Assembly (NCBI GenBank): GCA_047975195.1
Contig: JBKEDB010000031.1
Span: 1-64,000, forward strand
Length of the DNA stretch: 64,000 bases
Source: Cumulibacter sp047975195
GTDB taxonomy: Bacteria > Actinomycetota > Actinomycetes > Mycobacteriales > Antricoccaceae
Direction of reading: 5' to 3'
Both the position numbers and the translations under genes were made by a program. Below are positions 1-8,486 of this stretch, piece by piece. Numbering within the stretch: the stretch's first letter is position 1; every line of letters begins with the position of its first letter. The notes below the pieces were generated by a model. It was not told the origin of the DNA, searched no databases, and worked only from the letters and a program-made list of their open reading frames with translations.

Positions 1-380
1 TCCGAGCGCCCGGAGCGCCCATGCGAGCGCTGGTCGTAGAACACCAAACGCATCTGCGGATCATCAAGGGCCTGCAGCGCCAGGCGCTGGTAGTGCCAGC
101 AGCCCATCTCCAGCACGTATCCGTGCGCGAAGACCACAGTGACCGGCGCGGTCGCCGACCCGACTTCTTCGACGTACAACGGGGTGCCGTCTGTTGCCGT
201 CACGGTGTAGTGCTTGTCGGCGCGAAGTTCGCCGAACGCAGTCCCGGCCACGGGATCGTCCTGGTTGTGCGCGCGCCGGACGGTGGCGCGCTCGGTGACG
301 ATCCGGGCAGTGTTCAGCAGCGCCGTGCCTGCGGCGACGCCCCCGGCGACGAGGGCAAATGTCTTGCTGCGGCGTGCCAT
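1..380 (-). CDS. Alpha/beta hydrolase, N-terminal part (cut by window edge)
   Basis: The first 126 residues of an alpha/beta-hydrolase-fold protein are visible; the C-terminus with the Ser-Asp-His triad region lies outside the window. An N-terminal hydrophobic stretch (residues about 7-22, FALVAGGVAAGTALLN) could be a signal or membrane anchor. The segment VTVVFAHGYVLEMGCWHYQR followed by YDQRSHGRSG matches the strand-3/oxyanion-loop (HG) and DxRxHGRS motifs of lipase/epoxide-hydrolase-like members. The ATG directly abuts the alr stop codon (TAGATG), so it is very probably co-transcribed and translationally coupled with alr. In many actinobacteria a hydrolase of this type follows alr and precedes tsaE. 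The substrate is unknown. Confidence 0.8.
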   Translation of the reverse strand, partial: MARRSKTFALVAGGVAAGTALLNTARIVTERATVRRAHNQDDPVAGTAFGELRADKHYTVTATDGTPLYVEEVGSATAPVTVVFAHGYVLEMGCWHYQRLALQALDDPQMRLVFYDQRSHGRSGRS

Positions 381-1538
381 CTATTCCCCTTCCTCATCGC
401 TGTCGGCGCGTAGATCGTCGTGGTGACGCCGAAGGAACCGTCCACCCGCGCGCGAGACGATCTCATAGTGGATCGTTCCAGCAGCGTGCGCCCATTGTTG
501 CGCGCTTGGTTCGCCGTACGCCGGATCTCCCCACAGCACGGCCTCGTCGCCGGCCTGGACCGGATCATCTCCGACGTCGACCACGAATTGATCCATGCAG
601 ACTCTGCCGGCAATGCGGTAGTGCTTACCACCGATCATCACCGGCGCCTTGTTGCTGGCAATGCGCGGGATGCCGTCGGCATAACCCACCGGCACGACGG
701 CCAATCGGGTGGCTCGGTCGGTCACGTAGGTGTGCCCGTACGACACCCCGGTGCCGGCGGGCACGTCTTTGGCGAGCATGATGCGCGCGCTGGCGCGCAT
801 TGCCGGTCGCAACCCGAAGCGAGTCCCCTCGCCGGCCATCGGGTCGAGCCCGTACAAGGCGATCCCGGGGCGAACGGCGTCACACCAGCTTTCTGGCGCG
901 GTCAGCGTCGCCGCAGAGTTTGCGATGTGCAGCGCGAACTCCCGCAAACCGGCGGCCTTGGCCACGGCCGCCGCCTCGTGCAGTCGCACCAACTGATGCC
1001 CCACGCTGGGGTGAGCGGGCTCATCAGCACAGGCGAAGTGACTCCAGATGCCGACGATGCGCAGGCGCCCGCCACGGGCTAAGTGCGCGGCACGCGCTAC
1101 CAGTTGCGGCCACAACTGCGGCGGACACCCTCCACGGGCGAGACCAGTGTCGATTTTTAGGTGCAGTCGCGCAGGCAACTCGAGTGCAGCGATCTCCTCT
1201 AGCGCCTCGATGCTGCCAATACCGACCTCGACATCGTGTCGCAATGCCCATTCGAAGTCGGCACCTGGCGCGTGCAGCCACGACACCAGCGGGGCGTCGA
1301 TACCGGCCGCACGCACCGTCCGCGCCTCAGCGATCGTCGTCACGCCGATGCCATCGGCGCCGGCCTCGAGCGCGGCTCGCGTCACCTCGATGATGCCGTG
1401 ACCGTATCCGTCGCCTTTGACGACCGCGATCAGCGGGCGATCGACCCGCTCGCGAAGCAAGGCAACGTTGTGTCGAATGGCGGCCAAGTCGATATCGAGC
1501 ACCGCCATCGGGGGGCGTTGATCGGTCGGCGCACTCAC
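381..1538 (-). CDS. alr: Alanine racemase
   Basis: PLP-dependent racemase that makes D-alanine for peptidoglycan in the cytoplasm. The PLP-binding lysine sits in AVVKGDGYGHG near residue 41 of the chosen start. The usual wording is VVKADAYGHG, so two small residues differ but K and Y are kept. The C-terminal domain carries GVSYGHTY (catalytic Tyr region) and VPVGYADGIPR. I chose the GTG preceded by GGACGG, giving 385 residues; a GTG 6 codons upstream and an ATG 10 codons downstream are alternatives. The gene is downstream of nnr in the backbone order but separated from it by the plus-strand TetR-MMPL pair, so it probably has its own promoter. Confidence 0.95.
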   Translation of the reverse strand: MSAPTDQRPPMAVLDIDLAAIRHNVALLRERVDRPLIAVVKGDGYGHGIIEVTRAALEAGADGIGVTTIAEARTVRAAGIDAPLVSWLHAPGADFEWALRHDVEVGIGSIEALEEIAALELPARLHLKIDTGLARGGCPPQLWPQLVARAAHLARGGRLRIVGIWSHFACADEPAHPSVGHQLVRLHEAAAVAKAAGLREFALHIANSAATLTAPESWCDAVRPGIALYGLDPMAGEGTRFGLRPAMRASARIMLAKDVPAGTGVSYGHTYVTDRATRLAVVPVGYADGIPRIASNKAPVMIGGKHYRIAGRVCMDQFVVDVGDDPVQAGDEAVLWGDPAYGEPSAQQWAHAAGTIHYEIVSRAGGRFLRRHHDDLRADSDEEGE

Positions 1539-1636
1539 CCGTCCAGTGTGCCGCACGAGGGCAAGTCAGCCGCACACCCACCGGCGCTACCGAGCACATC
1601 GTGTGGCCAACACCACGACGTGCCAAAGTGCACACT

Positions 1637-1670
1637 GGGCAACTTTGCGCATTGAGCAACTTTTGTGCAT
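1637..1670. repeat. Imperfect direct repeat in front of the TetR-MMPL unit
   Basis: Two copies of GGGCAACTTTGCGCAT and GAGCAACTTTTGTGCAT (positions 1637-1652 and 1654-1670) lie just upstream of the probable ATG of the TetR gene. The copies are offset by about 17 bp. The placement suggests an autoregulatory operator, but most TetR operators are inverted rather than direct repeats, so this is only a candidate. Confidence 0.35.
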
Positions 1671-1679
1671 CCTGGATTC

Positions 1680-2327
1680 ATGCCCGAAGCACTCAGCCTG
1701 CGCGAGCAGAAGAAGAACGAGACCAGGAAAGCGATTTCCCAGGCCGCTCTCGCGCTCACGTACGGTCGGCCGTACGCCGATGTGACCGTCGCCGAAATAG
1801 CTGCCGCCGCCGGCGTCTCGCGTCGCACGATCTCGAACTACTTCGCCTCCAAGGCCGACTGCTACGCCGGGGTCATCGGTGGCGAGTTCGTTGCCGACGT
1901 CATACAAGAACTACTCGCCCAGGACTCCGGTGGCACCGGCGAGCGACTCACGCGAGCCTTCCAGGCGCTGGACGAGAGTTTCTGGACGAACGTGCAGCGC
2001 TTGCACACCATCGCCCGAGACGAACCCGAAGTCGCGGCTGCCGTGGCATTCGCCGAGCAGTCCAAATGCGATGAACTCGCCGACCTGCTGATGGAAGCGT
2101 CCGCAGACTCGATGGATCGCTTGCGGCTGAAAGCCACCATCGCAGCGATCAGCACGTGTATCACCGTCGCTGTCGATTACTGGCTAGACAATGACGCCAC
2201 CGGAGGGACGGCCGCGCTCACCGCCTTGGTCACCTCCTCCCTCGGCATTCTCGACCTGTCGTGGGCGGATCCGCACCTCAGTGCGATTCGTGAGTTGTAC
2301 CGCAGTAACCGCATACCTCGTTCGTAA
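1680..2327 (+). CDS. TetR-family transcriptional regulator (next to MMPL exporter)
   Basis: A 215-residue one-component repressor. The N-terminal helix-turn-helix is clear: VTVAEIAAAAGVSRRTISNY followed by FASKADC, the classic TetR recognition-helix region ending in YF.SK. The C-terminal two thirds is the variable ligand-binding/dimerisation part. The ATG at 1680 is preferred because the upstream GTG (5 codons earlier) lies inside the direct repeat and has no ribosome-binding site. It is transcribed away from alr and lies 36 bp before an MMPL transporter on the same strand, so the simplest reading is a local repressor of that exporter, released by a lipid-like or toxic ligand. The ligand is unknown. 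Confidence 0.9.
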   Translation: MPEALSLREQKKNETRKAISQAALALTYGRPYADVTVAEIAAAAGVSRRTISNYFASKADCYAGVIGGEFVADVIQELLAQDSGGTGERLTRAFQALDESFWTNVQRLHTIARDEPEVAAAVAFAEQSKCDELADLLMEASADSMDRLRLKATIAAISTCITVAVDYWLDNDATGGTAALTALVTSSLGILDLSWADPHLSAIRELYRSNRIPRS

Positions 2328-2363
2328 CCACCCCGCCGATCAGCACGTCCCGAAAGGACAATC

Positions 2364-4715
2364 GTGGCAACTCTGCTTTACAAGATCGGGCATTTCAGCG
2401 CCCGCGCCCGCAAAGGCGTGCTCGCAGTGTGGCTGATCATCCTGCTCGCCGTCGGCGGAACCGCCGCGGCCGTGATGGGCTCATTCACCTCTGAGTTCAG
2501 CATCCCTGGCCTGAAATCGCAGGCCGCCCTGGAGAAACTCACCGACGAGATGCCGGCCGCCGGAGGCACTACCGGCACCATCGCCGTGGAAGCGACCGAC
2601 GGAACGACACTCTCCGACCCGCAGAACCAGGCCGTCATCAGCGAGATCATGACTGAGACTTCGGACATGCCCTCGGTTGTGTCGATCACACCGCCGATGC
2701 CGGGCCGCAGTATCTCCGAGGACGGCACCATCGGTTACATCTCCGTCGTGTTCGATGGCGAGATCGGGTCGATCCCCACCGCAACCATCGACGGTATCGC
2801 GGATATTCAGGAGAACTCCGGCACCGACACCTTGCGGGTCGAGGTCGGTGGCGCCGCGAGTGCCGCTATGCCGGCGATCGGCTCGACCGAGGTGATCGGC
2901 GTTATCGTCGCGGTCGTCGTCCTGCTGATTACCTTTGGATCTGTCGTCGCTGCCGGACTCCCCTTGCTTACCGCGCTGATCGGTATCGGCGTCGGACTAG
3001 CCGGCATCCTGATCGTCTCCGGATTCACCGATATGTCGGAGACCGCGCCGATTCTCGCGCTCATGCTCGGGCTTGCGGTAGGCATCGATTACGCACTGTT
3101 CATCGTCTCCAAGCACCGTGATCTATTGCGCCGCGGCATACCGATGGAAGAGGCCATCGCCCGCGCGAATGGCACCGCCGGCACTGCGGTGGTGTTCGCC
3201 GGACTCACCGTCGTCATTGCGCTCGCCGCGCTGACCGTGGTCGGGGTCCCGTTCCTCGGGGTCATGGGTCTTGGCTCGGCGTTCACCGTCCTCATGGCGA
3301 TGTTGATTGCTATCACGCTGGTACCTGCCTTGCTCGGCTTCGCCGGCTACAAGGTCCTCCCGAAGAAGGAGCGCGCGGCCGCCGTGGCACACGATGCGGC
3401 GTTGAGTGAGGCCAGCGAACACCACACGCCGAACCGGTGGATCTCCTTCATCGACCGGCGTCCGATCGTCGCGTTGCTCGGTGGTGTCGTTCTGCTCGCG
3501 ATCATCGCTATTCCTGCGATGCAACTACGGCTCGGTTTGCCCACCGACGGCAGCGCGGCTCCTGATACCACCAAGCGCCAGTCGTACGATCTGGTCGCCG
3601 AGGGCTTCGGCGACGGCACGAACAACCCACTGCTGGTGCTCGTGGAGCCTGACGAAGCGCAGGTACTGGACGAGCAGACCGGCGCTCAGGTCGAGTCCGA
3701 GGTTCAGCAGAACCTTCAGCAGATGCTGACCGAACATCCCGAAATTGCGCAGTACGGCATGGATCCGCAAGCTGCGCTGCAGATGGCGGTGTCACAAGGC
3801 AAGGCACAAGCACTGATGGCGCCGTACATCAGTGAGATCGCCAATCTGGACAACGTTGCCTCGGTATCGGCGATAGCTGGGAACGAGGACGGTACGTTCT
3901 TCGCACTTCAGATCGTGCCAGGCACCGGAGCGGACGACGAAGCGACCGAACAGTTGGTGCACGACGTACGCGCCCTCACCGCGCAACTCGGTGACGAGTA
4001 CGGCTCGACTTTGGAAGTCACCGGCCTCAACGTGGTTCAGATGGATATCTCCGAGAAGCTCGCGGACGCCCTCGTGCCCTACCTAAGCATCGTGGTCGGA
4101 CTCGCGCTGATCTTGCTGCTGTTGGTATTCCGCTCGCTGATTGTCCCGCTGAAGGCTGTGCTCGGCTTCCTGCTGACCATCGCAGCGTCATTCGGCGCGG
4201 TGGTTGCGGTCTACCAGCTCGGCTGGCTGAGTTGGCTGTTCGGCGTGGACACACCCGCACCAATCATCAGCTTCCTGCCGGTGTTGCTGATCGGCATCCT
4301 GTTCGGCCTGTCCATGGACTACGAGATGTTCCTGGTCTCCGGCATGCGTGAATCGCACCAACACGGGTTGGACGCCCGCCGATCGGTCTCCATGGGGTAC
4401 ATGGCTGGTTCACGAGTGGTCACGGCCGCGGCGATCATCATGATCTCGGTGTTCGCCGGGTTCATCCTTGCCCCCGATGCGATCATCGCCTCGATCGGAT
4501 TCTCACTCGCGTTCGGCGTACTGTTCGACGCCTTCGTGGTGCGGATGACGATCGTGCCTGCCGTGATGCGGCTCCTGGGCGAGAAGGCCTGGTACCTGCC
4601 GAAGTGGCTGGAGAAGATCGTGCCGCACGCCGACGTCGAGGGCACGAAACTGTTGGCGCACTTGGAAGCGAAGGAGAAAGCCGACGCGGCAAAGGAACCC
4701 GCGACGGTCAGCTAA
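2364..4715 (+). CDS. MMPL-family RND-type membrane transporter
   Basis: A 783-residue proton-driven exporter of the MmpL/YdfJ type found in actinobacterial inner membranes. There are two homologous halves: TM1 at residues about 18-40, a periplasmic domain, then a TM cluster at about 175-325; a second TM at about 367-387, a second periplasmic domain, and TMs at about 572-740. The proton-relay motifs are present in both halves: GLAVGIDYALF (Asp242-Tyr243) and GLSMDYEMFL (Asp652-Tyr653). The start is GTG behind GAAAGGA. The C-terminal tail is charged (KEKADAAKE). The last bases overlap the stop of the convergent nnr gene by 4 bp. Cargo is unknown; MMPL proteins often move lipids or hydrophobic compounds. 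Confidence 0.93.
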   Translation: MATLLYKIGHFSARARKGVLAVWLIILLAVGGTAAAVMGSFTSEFSIPGLKSQAALEKLTDEMPAAGGTTGTIAVEATDGTTLSDPQNQAVISEIMTETSDMPSVVSITPPMPGRSISEDGTIGYISVVFDGEIGSIPTATIDGIADIQENSGTDTLRVEVGGAASAAMPAIGSTEVIGVIVAVVVLLITFGSVVAAGLPLLTALIGIGVGLAGILIVSGFTDMSETAPILALMLGLAVGIDYALFIVSKHRDLLRRGIPMEEAIARANGTAGTAVVFAGLTVVIALAALTVVGVPFLGVMGLGSAFTVLMAMLIAITLVPALLGFAGYKVLPKKERAAAVAHDAALSEASEHHTPNRWISFIDRRPIVALLGGVVLLAIIAIPAMQLRLGLPTDGSAAPDTTKRQSYDLVAEGFGDGTNNPLLVLVEPDEAQVLDEQTGAQVESEVQQNLQQMLTEHPEIAQYGMDPQAALQMAVSQGKAQALMAPYISEIANLDNVASVSAIAGNEDGTFFALQIVPGTGADDEATEQLVHDVRALTAQLGDEYGSTLEVTGLNVVQMDISEKLADALVPYLSIVVGLALILLLLVFRSLIVPLKAVLGFLLTIAASFGAVVAVYQLGWLSWLFGVDTPAPIISFLPVLLIGILFGLSMDYEMFLVSGMRESHQHGLDARRSVSMGYMAGSRVVTAAAIIMISVFAGFILAPDAIIASIGFSLAFGVLFDAFVVRMTIVPAVMRLLGEKAWYLPKWLEKIVPHADVEGTKLLAHLEAKEKADAAKEPATVS

Positions 4716-6139
4716 CGATTGCGCCGTTGACGCTCGAGGCGGTCGCGCAGCAAACCGGGTAGGTCCGAGGCAAGGACCGAGTACGGCGCGCTGGCGGCCG
4801 CCTCGCCGTGTGCGTACGCCGCCATCGCCGCAGCCCGCTGCGGCTCGATCCCGGCGGCCAGTAATGCTCCGGCGATTCCGGCGAGGACATCACCGCTGCC
4901 GGCCGTCGCCAGTTGTGGCGTGCCCGTCGGGTTCACGAACGGGGTTTGGCCCGGAGCGGCGATGACGGTCGTTGGCCCCTTCAACAGCACTACCGCCCCC
5001 GACTTCTCCGCCGCACGTTGGGCAGCGGACAGCGGATCGTCGATGTCGCCGAAGAGCCGGCGGAACTCCCCCGCATGCGGGGTCAGCACCGTCGGTGCCG
5101 TCCGCCCATCCAACAGCTCCGGATTTCGGGCCAGCACGGTGATCGCATCGGCGTCGACGAGCGCCGTCACGTCCAGCGCCAATACAGCACGCAGGGTCTG
5201 TTCGGCGCGCTCATCTGTGCCCAGACCGGGACCTACGATCCATGCTTGCGCTCGTCCGGCGTCAGCGACCCCCGAGCAGGCAACGGCTTCGGGCCATGCC
5301 GCCAGCACGGGCTCGCTCGCTTCGCCTGCGTAACGGACCATCCCGGCTTTCGCGCGCAGCGCGCCACCGACACTCAACACCGCCGCGCCCGGGTAGGTCG
5401 CTGAGCCCGCGGCGATCGCGACGACGCCCAACGCATATTTATCGCCGTCGTACGCCTGCTGCGGCCAGGAGCCGCACACGTCGTCGGCACTCAGGACGTG
5501 CGCCACGGGTTCGGACAGATGCGGAGCCAAACCGATGTCGATGAGTTCCACCGCGCCGCAGTGATTCGCCGCAGGTGCGAGGAAGTGCGCGGTCTTGAAG
5601 CAGCCGAAAGTCACCGTGGTGTGCGCCGAGATCGTGTCCGTGGCGGCGCGTCCGCTATCCGGGACGACGCCCGAGGGGACATCGGCGGCGACGATGCACT
5701 GATGCTGCGCGAGCGACATCCTCAACGGCTCGGCGAGCCCCACGTCGCGACTCGATCCGAGTCCGGCGATCCCGTCGATGACGACGTGCGCATCGCCGAT
5801 CGCGCTTGCGGCCTCGTCATGCTGACAGATCGTCCCGCCGCTGGCGCGGAAGGCCGACAAGGCGCCGGGATACGTCTGCGAGCGCAGCAGCACTGCCTGG
5901 ACGGCGACCCCTCGACGCAACAGCGTCACCCCGGCGTACAACGCATCACCACCGTTGCCGCCGGGCCCGACCAGAAGCACGACGCGGCGACCGTACGCCC
6001 CGCCCGAGGCGCGCAGCAACCGCAGCACCACCTGGGCCAGACCATAGGATGCCTGTTGCATCAGGGATCCGGCCGGAACTTCACGCATGCGAGCGGCCTC
6101 CGCGTCACGGACCTGCTCTGCCGCGTACATCGGAATCAT
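4712..6139 (-). CDS. nnr: Bifunctional NAD(P)H-hydrate epimerase / ADP-dependent NAD(P)H-hydrate dehydratase
   Basis: Repairs hydrated NAD(P)H in the cytoplasm. The N-terminal YjeF_N epimerase domain (residues about 1-205) has GPGGNGGDAL at 58-67 and DVPSG at 153-157. The C-terminal ribokinase-like dehydratase domain (about 215-470) has VLTPHAGEFRRLF at 351-363 and the ATAGSGDVLAGI signature at 411-422 containing the catalytic Asp. The two-domain fusion of 475 residues is the normal bacterial form. It follows acpS with 14 bp between them, so glmS-acpS-nnr read as one unit. The overlap with the convergent MMPL gene leaves no room for an independent terminator. Confidence 0.95.
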   Translation of the reverse strand: MIPMYAAEQVRDAEAARMREVPAGSLMQQASYGLAQVVLRLLRASGGAYGRRVVLLVGPGGNGGDALYAGVTLLRRGVAVQAVLLRSQTYPGALSAFRASGGTICQHDEAASAIGDAHVVIDGIAGLGSSRDVGLAEPLRMSLAQHQCIVAADVPSGVVPDSGRAATDTISAHTTVTFGCFKTAHFLAPAANHCGAVELIDIGLAPHLSEPVAHVLSADDVCGSWPQQAYDGDKYALGVVAIAAGSATYPGAAVLSVGGALRAKAGMVRYAGEASEPVLAAWPEAVACSGVADAGRAQAWIVGPGLGTDERAEQTLRAVLALDVTALVDADAITVLARNPELLDGRTAPTVLTPHAGEFRRLFGDIDDPLSAAQRAAEKSGAVVLLKGPTTVIAAPGQTPFVNPTGTPQLATAGSGDVLAGIAGALLAAGIEPQRAAAMAAYAHGEAAASAPYSVLASDLPGLLRDRLERQRRNR

Positions 6140-6153
6140 CGCGCTGCAACCCC

Positions 6154-6543
6154 CTAGGGAATCTCCGGGACCTCCACCGCCAGCGCGACCACCATCGCCA
6201 CGGCGATTCCACCATCGTGCGACAGCGAGATCTGCCAGCCGCGCACCCCCAACTGCTCGGCGCGCGCACGCACCGTCCCGCGGGTGATCAACCGCGGTCT
6301 ACCACGCTCGGCGACCTCGATCTCGGCGTCGTGCCAATGCAGATTCCCTGGCGCACCGAGCGCCTTCGCGAGGGCTTCTTTGGCAGCGAAGCGTGCCGCC
6401 AGCGACGTCGCCGGGCGAGGTCGTCCGGCCGGTGTCACTTGCTCGGCCGCCGTGAACAGCCGCTCTCTCAGTTTCGGTGTGCGCAACAGCGATTCTGCAA
6501 ACCGCTCGATGGGGCAGACATCGACGCCGACACCGACAATCAT
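6154..6543 (-). CDS. acpS: Holo-[acyl-carrier-protein] synthase
   Basis: Transfers 4'-phosphopantetheine from CoA to the acyl carrier protein of fatty-acid synthesis. It is 129 residues, the usual length for the small trimeric class. The Mg-binding Asp is in GVGVDVCPIERF (Asp8) and the second acidic ligand is in AARFAAKEALAKALG (Glu56). Its ATG starts immediately after the glmS stop codon (TAGATG, zero gap), which implies translational coupling. The glmS-acpS-nnr order is a conserved actinobacterial arrangement. Confidence 0.95.
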   Translation of the reverse strand: MIVGVGVDVCPIERFAESLLRTPKLRERLFTAAEQVTPAGRPRPATSLAARFAAKEALAKALGAPGNLHWHDAEIEVAERGRPRLITRGTVRARAEQLGVRGWQISLSHDGGIAVAMVVALAVEVPEIP

Positions 6544-8412
6544 CTATTCGACCGTGACCGACTTCGCGAGGTTACGAGGCTGATCAACATCCAACCCCTT
6601 CGCTGCGGCAATCTCACACGCCAGCACCTGAAGCGGTACGGCGGTCACCAGCGGGGCGAGCAGCACCGGGCAACGCGGCACCCTGATGATGTGATCGGCG
6701 TACGGCGTCACCAGTTCGTCGCCCTCCTCCGCGATCACGATGGTCCTCGCGCCGCGGGCACGAACTTCCTGGATGTTCGAGACAACCTTGCTGTGCAAGG
6801 AATCCCTACCCAATGGCGATGGGCAGACCACGACGACCGGGGTACCTTCGGACACCAGCGCGATCGGGCCGTGCTTCAACTCACCGGCTGCGAATCCCTC
6901 GGCGTGCAGGTAGGCGAGTTCCTTGAGCTTCAAGGCGCCTTCCAGCGCGATCGGGTACCCGACATGCCGACCGAGGAACAACATTTGCTGCACATCGGCG
7001 AGTTCGGTGCGCGCGAGCGCGCGCAGCGGTTCCATGGTCTCCAGCACCCGCTCTACCGCGTCGGGCATCGACCTGATCTGGTCGACGATCGCCGCTACCT
7101 CATCGCCCCATTTCACGCCGCGGACACTGGCGAGGTGTAGCGCGATCAAGTAGCAGGCAACGATTTGGGCGAGGACCGCCTTGGTGGAGGCGACCGCGAT
7201 CTCCACTCCGGCACGCGTGTAGAGCACAGCATCCGATTCGCGCGGAATGGTCGAGCCGACGGTGTTGCAGATCCCCAGAATCTTCGCGTGCTGGGACTTC
7301 GCGTGCCGCAGCGCCATCAACGTGTCCATGGTTTCCCCGGACTGGCTGATCGCGATGACCAATGTCGAGCGATCCAGCACCGGATCGCGGTAACGGAACT
7401 CACTGGCCAACTCGACTTCACACGGGATTCGAGTCCAGTGCTCGATCGCGTACTTCGCGATCATTCCGGCGTACGACGAGGTACCGCACGCGATGATGAA
7501 GATCTTCGTAATATCCCGAAAGTCCTGATCCGATAGCCGCACTTCATCCAGCGCGATGCCGCCGGTGTCGGTGAGTCGGCCACGGATCGTATCGGCTACG
7601 ACGGCCGGCTGCTCAGCAATCTCCTTGAGCATGAACCAGTCGTAGCCGCCTTTCTCGGCGGCCGCATCGTCCCAGTCGATGGTGTAGTGGACCGGCTCGA
7701 CGGCGCCACCGTCGAACGTGGTGACGGTGATTCCGCGCTCGCGATGCAGTTCGCAGATCTGGTCCTGACCGAGCTCGATCGCTTCGCGAGTCTGGGCGAT
7801 GAACGCGGCGACGTCCGAACCGAGAAAGTACTCGCCGTCGCCGAACCCAGCCACCAACGGGGAATTGCGGCGTGCGCCGATGATGGTGTCCGGCTCGGCC
7901 GCGTGCGTGATCACTAGCGTGAACGCACCCTCGAGCAGATTGCAGACGCGGCGGACGGCCTCACGCAATCGCGTCGGATGATCCGCCGGCACCCGCTCGT
8001 ACGACGCGTCTACGAGATGCGCGACTACTTCGGTATCGGTATCCGAAGACATCTCAACCCCGCGTGACTCGAGTTCAGCGCGCAAGCTCGCGAAGTTCTC
8101 GATGATCCCGTTGTGCACGACCGCGACGCGGCCGGTGTGTGAGGTGTGCGGGTGCGCGTTGCGGTCATTCGGCTTGCCGTGGGTTGCCCAGCGGGTATGG
8201 CCCATACCAATCGTCGAGGCCGGCAACGGGGCGCCGGAAAGGTCGGCGCTCAGGTTCGCGAGCTTGCCCGCCTTCTTACGTTGATGCAGTTCACCATCGG
8301 CCACGATGGCGACGCCGGCCGAGTCATACCCGCGGTACTCCAACCGACGCAGACCCTCCATGACGACGTCCCCGGCCTGCTGGGGCCCGACATATCCGAC
8401 GATTCCACACAT
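6544..8412 (-). CDS. glmS: Glutamine-fructose-6-phosphate aminotransferase (isomerizing)
   Basis: Makes glucosamine-6-phosphate, the first step toward UDP-GlcNAc and peptidoglycan. The mature N-terminus is the Ntn nucleophile: MCGIVGYVG, where Cys2 is exposed after Met removal; this fixes the start and excludes an upstream in-frame extension. The glutaminase domain covers residues about 1-220 (GHTRWATHGKPNDRNAHPH). Two SIS sugar-isomerase domains follow (IIACGTSSYAGMIAKY, ISQSGETMDTL, FLGRHVGYPIALEGALKLKE). The C-terminus is the canonical PRNLAKSVTVE. It shares a 74-bp divergent promoter region with the methyltransferase gene. GlmM, the next enzyme of the pathway, is encoded about 1.5 kb away. 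Confidence 0.97.
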   Translation of the reverse strand: MCGIVGYVGPQQAGDVVMEGLRRLEYRGYDSAGVAIVADGELHQRKKAGKLANLSADLSGAPLPASTIGMGHTRWATHGKPNDRNAHPHTSHTGRVAVVHNGIIENFASLRAELESRGVEMSSDTDTEVVAHLVDASYERVPADHPTRLREAVRRVCNLLEGAFTLVITHAAEPDTIIGARRNSPLVAGFGDGEYFLGSDVAAFIAQTREAIELGQDQICELHRERGITVTTFDGGAVEPVHYTIDWDDAAAEKGGYDWFMLKEIAEQPAVVADTIRGRLTDTGGIALDEVRLSDQDFRDITKIFIIACGTSSYAGMIAKYAIEHWTRIPCEVELASEFRYRDPVLDRSTLVIAISQSGETMDTLMALRHAKSQHAKILGICNTVGSTIPRESDAVLYTRAGVEIAVASTKAVLAQIVACYLIALHLASVRGVKWGDEVAAIVDQIRSMPDAVERVLETMEPLRALARTELADVQQMLFLGRHVGYPIALEGALKLKELAYLHAEGFAAGELKHGPIALVSEGTPVVVVCPSPLGRDSLHSKVVSNIQEVRARGARTIVIAEEGDELVTPYADHIIRVPRCPVLLAPLVTAVPLQVLACEIAAAKGLDVDQPRNLAKSVTVE

Positions 8413-8486
8413 GCGCACCAGGGTACTGGCAAGTTGGCCGCGTGCTGCGGCAACCATGCAGTGGCGTAGGGCATGCTGGAAGAATC

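Noticed and set aside
5806..7140. 444-residue plus-strand open frame across nnr, acpS and glmS
   Set aside because: Arg/Pro/His-rich translation with no recognisable domain, antisense to three clear genes; a GC-driven shadow frame.
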